Origin: G963663775 sp963663775
GTDB taxonomy: Bacteria > Bacillota > Clostridia > Oscillospirales > Butyricicoccaceae
Assembly (NCBI GenBank): GCA_963663775.1
Contig: OY760624.1
Span: 2,418,001-2,482,000 of the forward strand
Length of the DNA stretch: 64,000 nucleotides
Reading direction: 5' to 3'
Below, one piece after another: positions 40,994 through 50,211 of the stretch. The notes below the pieces were generated by a model. It made no database searches and was not told the DNA's origin. It saw nothing but the letters and a program-made list of their open reading frames with translations. The stretch's first letter is position 1. Each line of letters starts with the position of its first letter. The position numbers and the translations under genes were made by a program.

Positions 40994-41956
40994 TCAAAAT
41001 ACTTTTTTTAGCAAACGACAGTAAATAGGCATATCATCCTCCGCTGCTGTCAAAGCTTTTAATTTCCCGGCACGAATCATTTCTTCTATGCGAAGTGCCA
41101 CCCAAGCATCGCGAATGCCAAGCCGATAGTTTCCAAGCACTTTCCCAACAATCATTGCTTCCTGAAATTTATCATCGGCTTGCGCAATTTCATGCATAAT
41201 AAAAGAATCATAGAGCGTTTCTGGAACACTGACCAACTGCCCATTCAACGTTGCACGCAACGGTGCGTTTTCCTTTTGAAGGGTGCTCCAATGTGCTGCA
41301 CAATGCTGGCAGAATGTCACTGAAACCTTGGTTTGCAGATCAAGATACTGATGCCACTCTGCCGGATGCACTTCGCTCCAGCAAGATTTCTGTGCAGTCT
41401 TTCTTTTTTCATCATATTCTAAATTTGGAAGCTTCACAAGATAAATCTGATCGCGATATGTATGCAATCGGTTCAGTTGCTCCATAAACCAATACATTCC
41501 GCAAAGCTCATCCGGTTGGCTGCTGTACCAGATGCGAATGTCCTCTCCTGCCATAGTACGTTCACAAACCATTTTGAACGACTCATTCGCACTATGCAGA
41601 AGTTCTTCTGCAACTTGATTTCTCATATCACTTGGATATATGCTGTTTAACCACTCCAATACTTGAAGACGCTGTGTATTGGGTTGATCCTCCGCAATAT
41701 TGCCGACACTCAGTGACAAATCAAAACCATAAACATCGTCCGAATTGCCGCCCAAAGGCACAGCGTTTTCCCACGCCAATCGTTCCTTCTGTTCAAATTC
41801 TCGCTTCGCATCTTCAATTTCTTGTTCAGAGGGCTTTGTACCGTCCGCATGGCTGATAACAATGCCGGTGCAGCCACCATAATACGTACCTCTTCCATAG
41901 TTTTGTGCTGTCTTTAAGCTTGCGCACGCACTATCGCCAAAAACTATTTCAACCAT
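40994..41956 (-). CDS. DUF1835/DUF3658 domain protein
   Basis: The 320-residue protein starts at ATG 41956 (GAGAGGTAG upstream). The N-terminal part (VEIVFGDSACASLKTAQN; FDLSLSVGNI; IRIWYSSQPDELCGMYWFME) matches the DUF1835 pattern. The C-terminal part (YDSFIMHEIAQADDKFQEAM, IRDAWVALRIEEMIRAGKL) matches DUF3658. Both occur together in Firmicutes, often near transcriptional regulators, without known activity. The gene appears intact although its surroundings are full of truncated genes. Confidence 0.75.
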   Translation of the reverse strand: MVEIVFGDSACASLKTAQNYGRGTYYGGCTGIVISHADGTKPSEQEIEDAKREFEQKERLAWENAVPLGGNSDDVYGFDLSLSVGNIAEDQPNTQRLQVLEWLNSIYPSDMRNQVAEELLHSANESFKMVCERTMAGEDIRIWYSSQPDELCGMYWFMEQLNRLHTYRDQIYLVKLPNLEYDEKRKTAQKSCWSEVHPAEWHQYLDLQTKVSVTFCQHCAAHWSTLQKENAPLRATLNGQLVSVPETLYDSFIMHEIAQADDKFQEAMIVGKVLGNYRLGIRDAWVALRIEEMIRAGKLKALTAAEDDMPIYCRLLKKVF

Positions 41957-42073
41957 GTTGCACTACCTCTCGTAAAGCGATTAGAATGCTACCAACTGCG
42001 ACTTATTTGTTACATCCCAAGATACGCATATATCATGAATTGCCCAAAGCTGATTTTCTTCTTGAGAATATCG

Positions 42074-42880
42074 TTACTCCGATGCCGCGCGAATACTGCG
42101 CTGCTGCAAAACACGATTCAAATCCGCCAGCACGCGCTTTTTATCAGCACTCCAGCGTGGAGCAATCAAATCTTTTTTCGGTCCGTCACCGGTAAGACGA
42201 TGTATGACAATATGCTCCGGCAGGATTTCCAAAGCATCCGCCACTAACTGATAGTATTCTTCCGGCGAGAGAACCTCAAACTCACCCCGCCGTTTGCTGT
42301 CCGCAAGAACAGTGCCTTCCAACACATGCAACAGTTGGAGTTTGATTCCATCCGTTCGCTCGCCGACGTATCGCACCGATTCTAGCATATCCTCATGGGT
42401 TTCACCTGGCAAACCGAGTATCAGATGGGTGATTCGATGCACGCCAAGCGTCTGCAAGTCCTGCATTGCCTGCTCGTAAATAGGCAATGCATACCCGCGG
42501 TTGCACCGATTTGCGGTGTTTTCATGGATCGTTTGCAGGCCAAGCTCCACCCAAAGAGGTTTCTTATCCGCCAGTCTCCCCAGCATCGCAAGAGCCTTTG
42601 GCCCAAGGCAGTCAGGTCTTGTAGCGATTGAGAGCCCAACGACCTCCGGAAATTCAGCCGCCTGTGTGTAGATTTGTTCCAAACGTTCCAAGTCCCCATA
42701 AGTACCGGTAAAGCTCTGAAAATAAGCAATATAGTTCATTCCTTGTCCTTTTTGTCCAAGGATTTTTTTCGCATCCGCAATCTGTCGTTCCATCGGCAGC
42801 GATGCTGCGGCGGCAAAATCGCCTGAACCACCAGTGGATGCGTCTTTGCATACAGGAATAGAAGAAGTGCCTCTTGACAC
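42074..42880 (-). pseudogene. Radical SAM protein (YhcC/TIGR01212-like) lacking its iron-sulfur motif
   Basis: The 268 residues match the body of YhcC-type proteins: GGSGDFA, YIAYFQSFTGTYGDLERL, LSIATRPDCLG, VELGLQTIHENTANRCNRGY, LGLPGETHEDML and HRLTGDGPKKDLIAPRWS. The N-terminus normally carries CPNRDG...CxxC just before GGSGDFA; here that block is replaced by SSIPVCKDAST and about 45 residues are missing. Without the CxxxCxxC motif it cannot bind the 4Fe-4S cluster. Directly upstream lies the stub of an unrelated glyoxalase-family gene. I read it as a 5'-truncated gene. Confidence 0.75.
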
Positions 42881-42905
42881 ATCTTCTTTGTTTCAATTCT
42901 GTAAT

Positions 42906-43110
42906 TCATCTTTCGAAGAAACCAATCTCGATTGGTTTCCTTCTGGATCTGCAATGTAGCAGGTGCGCTGTCCCCAAGGTTCTGTTGTAGGCGGCATCAC
43001 AGGCTGTCCGCAAATGCAGATACAGATGGGGCGATAACATTTTTTTGTATCTTGGACGGATGCTCGGATAAACCTGCACCCATTCTGCGCCATAAAGCGC
43101 TTTCATTTTT
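42906..43110 (-). pseudogene. Glyoxalase/VOC-family C-terminal fragment, frameshifted
   Basis: One frame reads PPTTEPWGQRTCYIADPEGN, the end of a vicinal-oxygen-chelate (glyoxalase/bleomycin resistance-like) protein. A second frame continues as KPIEIGFFER and stops. Joined, they give the usual ending of the family. Only the last 50-60 residues are present and a frameshift lies near 42935. Confidence 0.6.
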
Positions 43111-43183
43111 TCATAATATTGCTGTTCTCCTCACAGAAAAAGCTGTTCAGAAATGTCAATTTGCTTCTTAAAGTTTGCGGGTG

Positions 43184-44818
43184 TTATGCAGAGCGCTGCA
43201 TTTTCCAACAAATCATATCGCCAATCAATCCAGCCATCAAAGGCTTTGTTTCAAGCTTCCTTGCATAGCTTTTCATAGCAATCGAGCGGGAATACGCAAC
43301 AATCATCGCCTTGCCTGTCAGCAAATGTTCTCGATGGGTTTCGTAATGCTCCAGAATATCGTCCACCAGAGAGTCGACCGTTTCATCTGCTCCCAAAATC
43401 GCTTCCATCTGCGCCAGCTCTTTTTTGCTCTGTTCCACCGTGGTTTCCTCGGCGAGCTGTGCCATTTCGTCGTACTTTTCGTCAATTTCACGTAGGGTGT
43501 TGGCATCCAGTTTCAGATGAATGACACGGCTTTCGTAATACACGGGACGGGTTGCGCCGTCCTCGACCGCCTGGGTCATGTCGTACACGTCTATGTAGTT
43601 GCCGAACACCTCTTGGGTGCTGCGGTCTTTGGAGGAAATCGGCGTACCTGTAAAGCCAATATAGGTCGCATGGGGCAGACTGTCCCGCAGAATACGCCCA
43701 TAGGATTTTTGAATGCGTCCGCTCTGCTCGTCTACCTTGGTATCCACAAACTGACTGCGGTGCGCTTCGTCCGATATGACCACGATATTACGGCGACTCG
43801 ACAGCGGTTCGCTCGATTCTTCGAACTTCTGCATGGTCGAAAAGATAATGCCGTTGGCTTCTCGATTGTCCAGCAAATCTTTCAAATGCTGCCGATTTTC
43901 CGCATGCACAGGGGTCTGCCGCAGAAACTCCTTGCACTTGGCAAACTGGCTGTACAGCTGATTGTCCAAATCGTTGCGGTCGGTCAATACCACAATCGTG
44001 GGGCTGTCCAAGGTTTCCTGTAATAGATGGGCATAGAATACCATCGACAGCGACTTGCCACTGCCTTGTGTATGCCAAAATACGCCGCCTTTGCCGTCCG
44101 TCAGCGTCGCACGTTTCGTGGATTCGATGGCTTTGCGGACGGCGAAATACTGATGATACCCCGCCAAAATCTTAAATTCTTGCGTGCCCTCGTTGGCGAA
44201 ACAGCAGAAGTTTTTGAGGATGTCCAGAAACCGTGCTTTGTCGAACAACCCCTCGAAAAAGGTGTCAAACTGCGCATACTGCGTGTTTTCATAACTGCCG
44301 TCTTTGGTTTTCCAAGCCATATAACGGGTTTCGTCCGAAGTAATCGTGCCCGTGCGGCTGTCCAGCTGGTCGCTCATGACACACGCCGCATTATAGACAA
44401 ACAGCGTGGGAATCTCTTTCATATAGTTGCGAATTTGGCGATATGCCTCCGATGCGTCGGTTTCCGCACGAGAGGGCGATTTTAGCTCAATCAGCACCAC
44501 GGGCAACCCATTCAAAAACAGCACAATATCGGGGCGTTTCTCGCTGTTTTCGATAAACGTCCATTGATTGATGACGTGAAACTGGTTTTTCTCGGGGTGC
44601 TGATAGTCTGCCAGATAGCAGATGCCGCTTTGCTCCGCACCTTTCACGGTGAACTTCACAGGCACGCCGTTTTGCAGATAGTCCATGAACTGCTCGTTTT
44701 TCTGCACGGGAGAGCCAACCTCAAAGTTTTGCAGTTTATATAGCGCATCGGCGATGCCGTCGGCAGGCAATGCGGGATTCAAACGGCGCAGGCTGTCCTG
44801 CAATGCGAGCAGGAGCAA
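43184..44818 (-). pseudogene. hsdR: Type I restriction subunit HsdR, truncated at both ends
   Basis: The frame has the nuclease motif (PDIVLFLNGLPVVLIELKSP), the SF2 helicase Walker A (FWHTQGSGKSLSM), SDEAHRSQF and IGFTGTPIS. HsdR proteins are about 1000 residues. Here about 60 N-terminal residues are missing because the frame emerges from the hsdM gene. Translation ends after about 540 residues in unrelated sequence (MAGLIGDMICWKMQRSA), removing the second helicase domain and the C-terminal half. It cannot be a working translocase. Confidence 0.85.
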
Positions 44819-46092
44819 TGGACAGCGATAGTCCCGAAGGCATCATGGGTACGGGACAGCTTGGCGATGTCCTCGTCCGTCATCTCCCGCAGTTTACGGC
44901 TGACCATCGTGCCCATATTGCGTGCGTCGATAAACAGCGTCTGCCCCTTCTGCTTTTTGTCCTTCGTGACGAACCAGAGCGAAACGGGAATCTGCGTGGT
45001 GTAAAACAGCTGTGGCGGCATGGCAATGATGCAGTCCACTAAATCGGCTTCGATGATGTTTTTGCGGATGCTGCCCTCGCCGCCGCTCTGGGAGGACAAC
45101 GAGCCATTCGCCAGCACCATGCCAATTTTGCCGTTCGGCGCAAGGTGATGAATCATGTGCTGTAGCCATGCAAAGTTGGCGTTGCCTGCGGGCGGCATGC
45201 CATATGCCCAGCGGATGTCCTCTTTCAGCTTGTCTGCGCCCCAGTCGGAGAGGTTAAACGGCGGATTCGCCATGATATAATCTGCCCGCAGGGTCGGGTG
45301 GCAATCCTCAAAGAAGGTGTCGGCGTTGTATGTGCCAAGGTTCGCTTCAATGCCGCGAATCGCAAGGTTCATCTGCGCCAGCTTCCATGTAGTGGGGTTG
45401 GAGTCCTGCCCATAAATCGATAGGTTATTGATGTTTCCGCTGTGATTCTCTACGAATTTCGCCGACTGCACGAACATACCCCCGCTTCCACAGCAAGGGT
45501 CATATACCCGACCGTTGAACGGCTCGAGCACTTCGACCAGTGTTTTCACGACACAGGCAGGGGTATAAAACTCCCCCGCAAGCTTGCCCTCCTGCTCTGC
45601 AAATTTCGATAGGCAATATTCATAAGTGCGCCCTAGCAGGTCTTTGCTGCTGCCATGCTCCACCATCTTGATATTGGTGAACAGGTCAACCACATCGCCC
45701 AGACGGCGCTTGTCCAGCTCTGGACGGGCGAAATTCTTGGGCAGAATATCCCGCAGACGCTTGTTTTCGGATTCAATCGCCCGCATGGCGTTGTCAATCA
45801 CCGTGCCGATTTCCGGCGTGTGCGCCTGCAGAGCAATCGCAGACCAACGGGCATCCGCAGGAACGAAAAAGATATTTTCAGAGGTATATTCGTCCATATC
45901 CTCTTCAAAACCATCGCCTTCTTCGACCAAATCGTTATATTTATCCTCGAAGCGGTCGGAAATGTATTTGAGGAAAATCAGCCCCAATACCACGGTTTTA
46001 TATTCGGATGCGTCCAAATTGCCACGCAAAATACAAGCGGCATCCCAAATCTTTTTTTCAAAGCCAAGGTCGGCAGTGTTCTTTTCAGACAT
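44779..46092 (-). pseudogene. hsdM: Type I DNA methyltransferase HsdM, C-terminus replaced
   Basis: The start at ATG 46092 has GGAGAG upstream; an earlier in-frame start at 46140 is less likely. HsdM motifs are present: FEKKIWDAACILRGN, YDPCCGSGGMFVQSAKF for SAM binding and the catalytic MANPPFNLSDW. Up to IAKLSRTHDAFG it follows the family; the next 16 residues are hsdR DNA read in another frame. About 80 C-terminal residues and the whole hsdS gene are gone, so specificity and complex formation must be lost. Any leftover methylation would need an HsdS from elsewhere. Confidence 0.85.
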
Positions 46093-46182
46093 TCTATCAT
46101 AACTCTCCATCAAACAGGATTTTAATGTACATATACACAAAATTATACCATTTTTTCACAAAAAAGCAATGCCAGTATTGAA

Positions 46183-46222
46183 AAAGAGATTAGACAAATT
46201 CGTCTAATCTCTTTGCTTTTTT
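46183..46222 (-). terminator. Terminator after the SPL-like radical SAM gene
   Basis: Arms AAAGAGATTAGAC and GTCTAATCTCTTT with a 6-base loop; T-runs follow in both directions. It separates the leftward gene at 46265 from hsdM. Confidence 0.8.
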
Positions 46223-46264
46223 CGATGGATGCGGTTTTTCATATCTGTCAGAGCGTTCCGTCCA

Positions 46265-47128
46265 TCAAAACAAACTCAACTGCGTTTGCGGTTGCTCAAA
46301 CTTCGCAATATATTGAAACACCGATTTTGTTTCATAAAGAATGCCGTTTGCTCTGCAAAATTCCCTTACAAGCCGATCAAGGGTTTTGCTGTTCGGGCTT
46401 TGCATGCCGTAGGACAACCCGAAGCTACGCACATACTGCTGCTTTATGCCTGGAAAATGCTCCTCCAGTTTCCTATAGAAATACTCACGATTGCCACGGC
46501 GCAGCGTCATGCCGATGCCAAAGGTGAGAATCCCCTTTACGCCTGCATCACCACAGTAATCCAGCAAGCCACGAATATTTTCTGCGGTGTCATTGATAAA
46601 AGGCAAAATTGGGGTCATCCAAACCACCGTTGGAATGCCTGCTTTTTGCAGCTCTTTTAACACTTCAAAGCGGCGGCTGGTCACTGCCGCACTAGGCTCT
46701 AAAATACGGCAGAGATTGTCATCATAGGTGGTAAGGGTGATTTGAACCACACATTTCGCCTTATGATGGATGGACTGGAGCAGGTCCATATCACGCAAAA
46801 TCAAATCAGATTTTGTGATGGTAGAAAATCCAAATGCGTATCGGTCGATTAACTCCAGACAGGTGCGCATCATCCGTTCTGTTTTCTCAAGTGGCATATA
46901 CGGATCGCTCATAGCGCCCGTGCCAATCATGCAAAGGGTTTTCTTTTTTTGCAGTGCCGCTTCCAAAAGCTGTGGGGCATTTCGTTTGACAGCAACGTCC
47001 TCAAAGGCGTGTGTCATGCCATAGCACTCGCTGCGGGAATCGCAGTAGATACAGCCATGGGTGCAGCCACGGTAGAGGTTCATCCCATTTTTTGGCGACA
47101 GGATGGCTTTTGCTTCAATATCGTGCAT
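46265..47128 (-). CDS. Radical SAM protein of the spore-photoproduct-lyase-like family
   Basis: The 287-residue protein starts at ATG 47128 after GGGAGGGG. The cluster motif is NLYRGCTHGCIYCDSRSECY (CxxxCxxC). TITKSDLILRDMDLLQSIHH, VQITLTTYDDNLCRILEPSA and WMTPILPFINDTAENI fit the Rv2578c/SPL-related group found in many anaerobes. Substrate unknown. The next upstream gene (47144-47410) ends 15 bases before it, so the two may form an operon. The gene is intact. Confidence 0.85.
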   Translation of the reverse strand: MHDIEAKAILSPKNGMNLYRGCTHGCIYCDSRSECYGMTHAFEDVAVKRNAPQLLEAALQKKKTLCMIGTGAMSDPYMPLEKTERMMRTCLELIDRYAFGFSTITKSDLILRDMDLLQSIHHKAKCVVQITLTTYDDNLCRILEPSAAVTSRRFEVLKELQKAGIPTVVWMTPILPFINDTAENIRGLLDYCGDAGVKGILTFGIGMTLRRGNREYFYRKLEEHFPGIKQQYVRSFGLSYGMQSPNSKTLDRLVREFCRANGILYETKSVFQYIAKFEQPQTQLSLF

Positions 47129-47143
47129 GGATGCCCCTCCCGT

Positions 47144-47410
47144 TTAATTATGCTTTTTCCAGCGTTTTAACGTGGGGAAAATTTCCTGCATCATTGTTCT
47201 TGCCTTGTCTGCTGTCATATTGGGGGCTGCATTTACCATATGGGGCACGCAAATCTCAATCATATCCTCCATGCTGCCGTCAAATGTGAACGCCCCTTGC
47301 GCATAGCAGTATTTGCAGTAATCCGAATTTTTTCTACCGTCCGCCTCAGTACCATACAACTCTTCGGTATCCATTGGCATTCCGCAGCTTTGACAAAATT
47401 TTGGTTCCAT
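47144..47410 (-). CDS. Zinc-ribbon domain protein
   Basis: The 88-residue protein starts at ATG 47410; an ATG four codons earlier has no room for a ribosome site. CQSCGMPMD and the later YCKYCYAQGAF supply two CxxC pairs, the putative zinc-ribbon domain (PF12674 type). FDGSMEDMIEICVPHMVN and MMQEIFPTLKRW follow, typical of this small family. Function unknown; it may be transcribed with the radical SAM gene. Confidence 0.8.
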   Translation of the reverse strand: MEPKFCQSCGMPMDTEELYGTEADGRKNSDYCKYCYAQGAFTFDGSMEDMIEICVPHMVNAAPNMTADKARTMMQEIFPTLKRWKKHN

Positions 47411-47469
47411 AATTATGACCATACCTTTCCGCTACGCTACAAGGCACAAAAGGGATATGAAACCCAATT

Positions 47470-47722
47470 GGCAGAGCGTAGCAATCGAAAATTTGTTAAA
47501 CTGTACTTGAGGAAGCAGGCACACTACAGAGCACGTGGAGGTGAGTGGGCACAGCCTGTCAGCTGACCGTATAATTATGTGTGCCGGACGCTCTTTCAAG
47601 CACAAATGAGTAGGGCATTGCACCCTGTAAACTTATCTTTGGAGAGACGGACTACTTCAATCTTTCAGTGAGCGTCCAGTCCCTGCCTGTTCCCTCGAAT
47701 CACTGTTTTGAGGGGATGTGCT
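47470..47722 (+). ncRNA. IS110 left-end non-coding region, possible bridge RNA
   Basis: About 250 bases before the IS110 transposase hold no gene and contain several short complementary segments. In IS110-group elements this left end encodes a bridge RNA that pairs with donor and target DNA. The position is right, but I did not fold the sequence or identify the guide loops or the element ends. Confidence 0.35.
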
Positions 47723-48957
47723 ATGCTCAAAATTGTTTATCCAATTTGCTGTGGGATGGATGTTCACAAATCTTTCTTTGTAGCTTGTATTGCAAGCACT
47801 GACAGCAAAGGCATTACCAGTTACAAAAGCAAGCGATTTTCTACCTTTACCGGAGACCTGCGCCGATGTGCTGAATGGTTAAGCGAGAACAACTGCAACG
47901 ATGTGTGTATGGAATCCACAGGGAAGTATTGGATTCCCATTTACAACATCCTGGAATCCAGTTGCAAAATCGTTCTTGCTCACCCGAAGTACGTGAAGGC
48001 AATCCGTGGCAAGAAAACCGACAAAAAGGATGCTAAGTGGATTGCCGACATCTTCAAACACGATTTGATTTCCGGTAGCTTTATCCCGCCTGCCGACATC
48101 CGCCAGCTTCGTGATTTGGTTCGCTATCGCTGGAAATTGACCAATTTTACCACCGGCGAGAAAAACCGTGCACTAAATTGTCTCACCGTTTCTAACTTCA
48201 AGCTAGATGATGTGTTCTCTGATGTGTTTGGGAAAGCATCTTCTGCTATCATCAGTAGAATTTTGGAGAATCCCAGTGAAAAAATCTCCGATGTTTCCGA
48301 ATTTCGAACAAAAGGCATGAAAGCCACCAACGAGCAAGTCCTTGCCGCTGTAAACGGAGAGATGTGTGCTGAACAGGCTGAAAAGCTCCGCATCATCCGT
48401 TCTCACATGGATAGCCTTGCATTATGCAAGCTGAATTTGGAGTCTCTGATTCTTTCGACTGCCGAGAAATATTTGCCCCAGTTAAACCTTGTTGTAACGG
48501 TGCCAGGTATCCAGTCCTTTGCCGCAGTTGCTGTGGTTGCGGAAATTGGCGTGGATATGTCTGTGTTTCCCTCCTCAAAGCATCTATGCTCTTGGGCTGG
48601 ACTTACACCGCAGAACAATGAGAGTGCTGGAAAGAAGAAAACCACCAGAATCAGCCGTGCAGGGGCTTACATCAAACCATTACTGGTACAATGCGCACTT
48701 TGTGCCATCCGTGCTAAGCAGAATCCAGAAGCCGCTACCTTTCCTTAAAGAAACGGCGGGGGCACAAGAAAGCCATCATTGCCATCGCCAGAATGCTGCT
48801 GACCGCCATCTACAACATTCTGAAAAAGAATGAACCCTACAATCCGGAACTTTACCGAAAAGGTGATAGCCCTCCAGCGCATCGGGAAGTTTCTGTTGAA
48901 CAGGCTGTTTTTATCTTACAGCGGCAAGGATATCTCGTTCAGCCTCCATCACAATAA
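47723..48957 (+). pseudogene. IS110-family transposase with a frameshift near the C-terminus
   Basis: The start is ATG 47723 (GAGGGGA upstream). The N-terminal DEDD (RuvC-like) domain (CCGMDVHKSFFVACIA, AHPKYVKAIRGKKTDKKDAK) and the C-terminal Transposase_20 domain (TVPGIQSFAAVAVVAEIG, LCSWAGLTPQNNESAGKK with the catalytic serine) are present. The frame stops at 48748. From about 48732 another frame continues the protein (RYLSLKKRRGHKKAIIAIAR, ending at 48957), so one base was gained or lost. About 75 C-terminal residues are thus out of frame. It is probably inactive unless frameshifting occurs. Confidence 0.85.
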
Positions 48958-49105
48958 TTTGTGTTTAATTTTTTTGACCGCCTTCGGACGGCTTGCTTTC
49001 GTGCGCCCTTTTTCGGATTGATGCGCAAATTACAATGTTTCAAACTTATTGTCCTCCCTTGTTTTTATGCTTTTATTCTACCAAATAAAAGCTGACAACA
49101 GTATG

Positions 49106-50011
49106 TCAAGTTTTGTAGTGTTCATAAATTTTTTCTGCATAAGCGGCAAGTTCTTCCCGCAAAGCAGTGGGACTCAAAACCTCCACATCAGTTCCGAAAG
49201 AGAATAGATAACTCACTGTCCAATTATCTATAGGAAAATGAACCTCCACACGCAAATGGTTATCAGGTTCTTCTAGGATGCTGTTGTGTTCAAACTCATC
49301 ATAAACACGATAAGCAACCTGCGGAGAAAATCGCAGTGAAAGCGGTGTTTCAAACCCAGAGGGCATTTCCAGCTCAACTGTCGGGATAACCTTGCTGTCC
49401 AGGGGTAAAAAGTTTTCGCCTGTGGGTACTGCCTCCAAAATGCGCCCCATTTTGAAAAGCCGAAAATCGTTAGCACGCAGACAGTAGCCTTGCAAATACC
49501 AGTTCTTATCCTTGTAGACAAGCCGAAGGGGTTTGATTGCGCGCTGTGTTTTTTCGCCCGATGCGCCACAGTAGGTAATATTTAATACTTGGCAGTTCAA
49601 AATAGCTGTTTTGAGCAATTCAAACCGTGCGGTGTCGGTGCGGCATAACCCCCAGCGAGAAAAATCTACGACAATCCAATCCGCTGGCGGACGATGAAAT
49701 GCAGCACCAAGCTTGTGCAACAGGTCGTCTACCTCCTGCTCGGCGGCACGCAGGCTCTGCACTGCAAACAAGAGTTTATCCTGCTCTTTGTGGGACAAAA
49801 TAAATTTTTCGAAGACAAAGCCCGGCATGAGCGCAATTCCACCATTTTTCCCAGCTGTTGCATGGATGGGAATCCCTGCCGTCGACAGAGCTTCTACATC
49901 TCGGTAGACCGTTCTCACCGATACCTCAAGCCGTTCAGAAAGCGCAGGTGCCGTCATGCTGCCATTTTCCAGCAGAAGATAGAGCAGTGCAAATAAGCGG
50001 TCATTTTTCAT
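49106..50011 (-). CDS. YafY-like HTH/WYL-domain transcriptional regulator
   Basis: The 301-residue protein starts at ATG 50011 (GAGGGA upstream). An N-terminal DeoR-type winged helix (RLFALLYLLLENGSMTAPAL, VSVRTVYRDVEALSTAGIP) is followed by a WYL domain (RAIKPLRLVYKDKNWYLQGY) and its C-terminal extension. WYL regulators sense nucleic acids or small ligands and often control DNA repair, phage defence or metabolic genes. The large helicase gene lies just upstream in the same direction with 200 bases between, so a regulatory link is possible but not shown. Confidence 0.88.
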   Translation of the reverse strand: MKNDRLFALLYLLLENGSMTAPALSERLEVSVRTVYRDVEALSTAGIPIHATAGKNGGIALMPGFVFEKFILSHKEQDKLLFAVQSLRAAEQEVDDLLHKLGAAFHRPPADWIVVDFSRWGLCRTDTARFELLKTAILNCQVLNITYCGASGEKTQRAIKPLRLVYKDKNWYLQGYCLRANDFRLFKMGRILEAVPTGENFLPLDSKVIPTVELEMPSGFETPLSLRFSPQVAYRVYDEFEHNSILEEPDNHLRVEVHFPIDNWTVSYLFSFGTDVEVLSPTALREELAAYAEKIYEHYKT

Positions 50012-50211
50012 AGGATATTCCCTCGCTTTTTATGATATGGTATACAGTATAACACGTCACGTTGACAAGACCTCAAAACCCCATTTTTTCGCCAACAATC
50101 ACAATTTCCATCTCTATATCATTCATTTTTAGAAATTGTATTTTGAATATCCACACCAAATCTCCATCGTTTTCATGTTTTTTTTGTACTGTTTTTGCAA
50201 ATCCGCTATTG

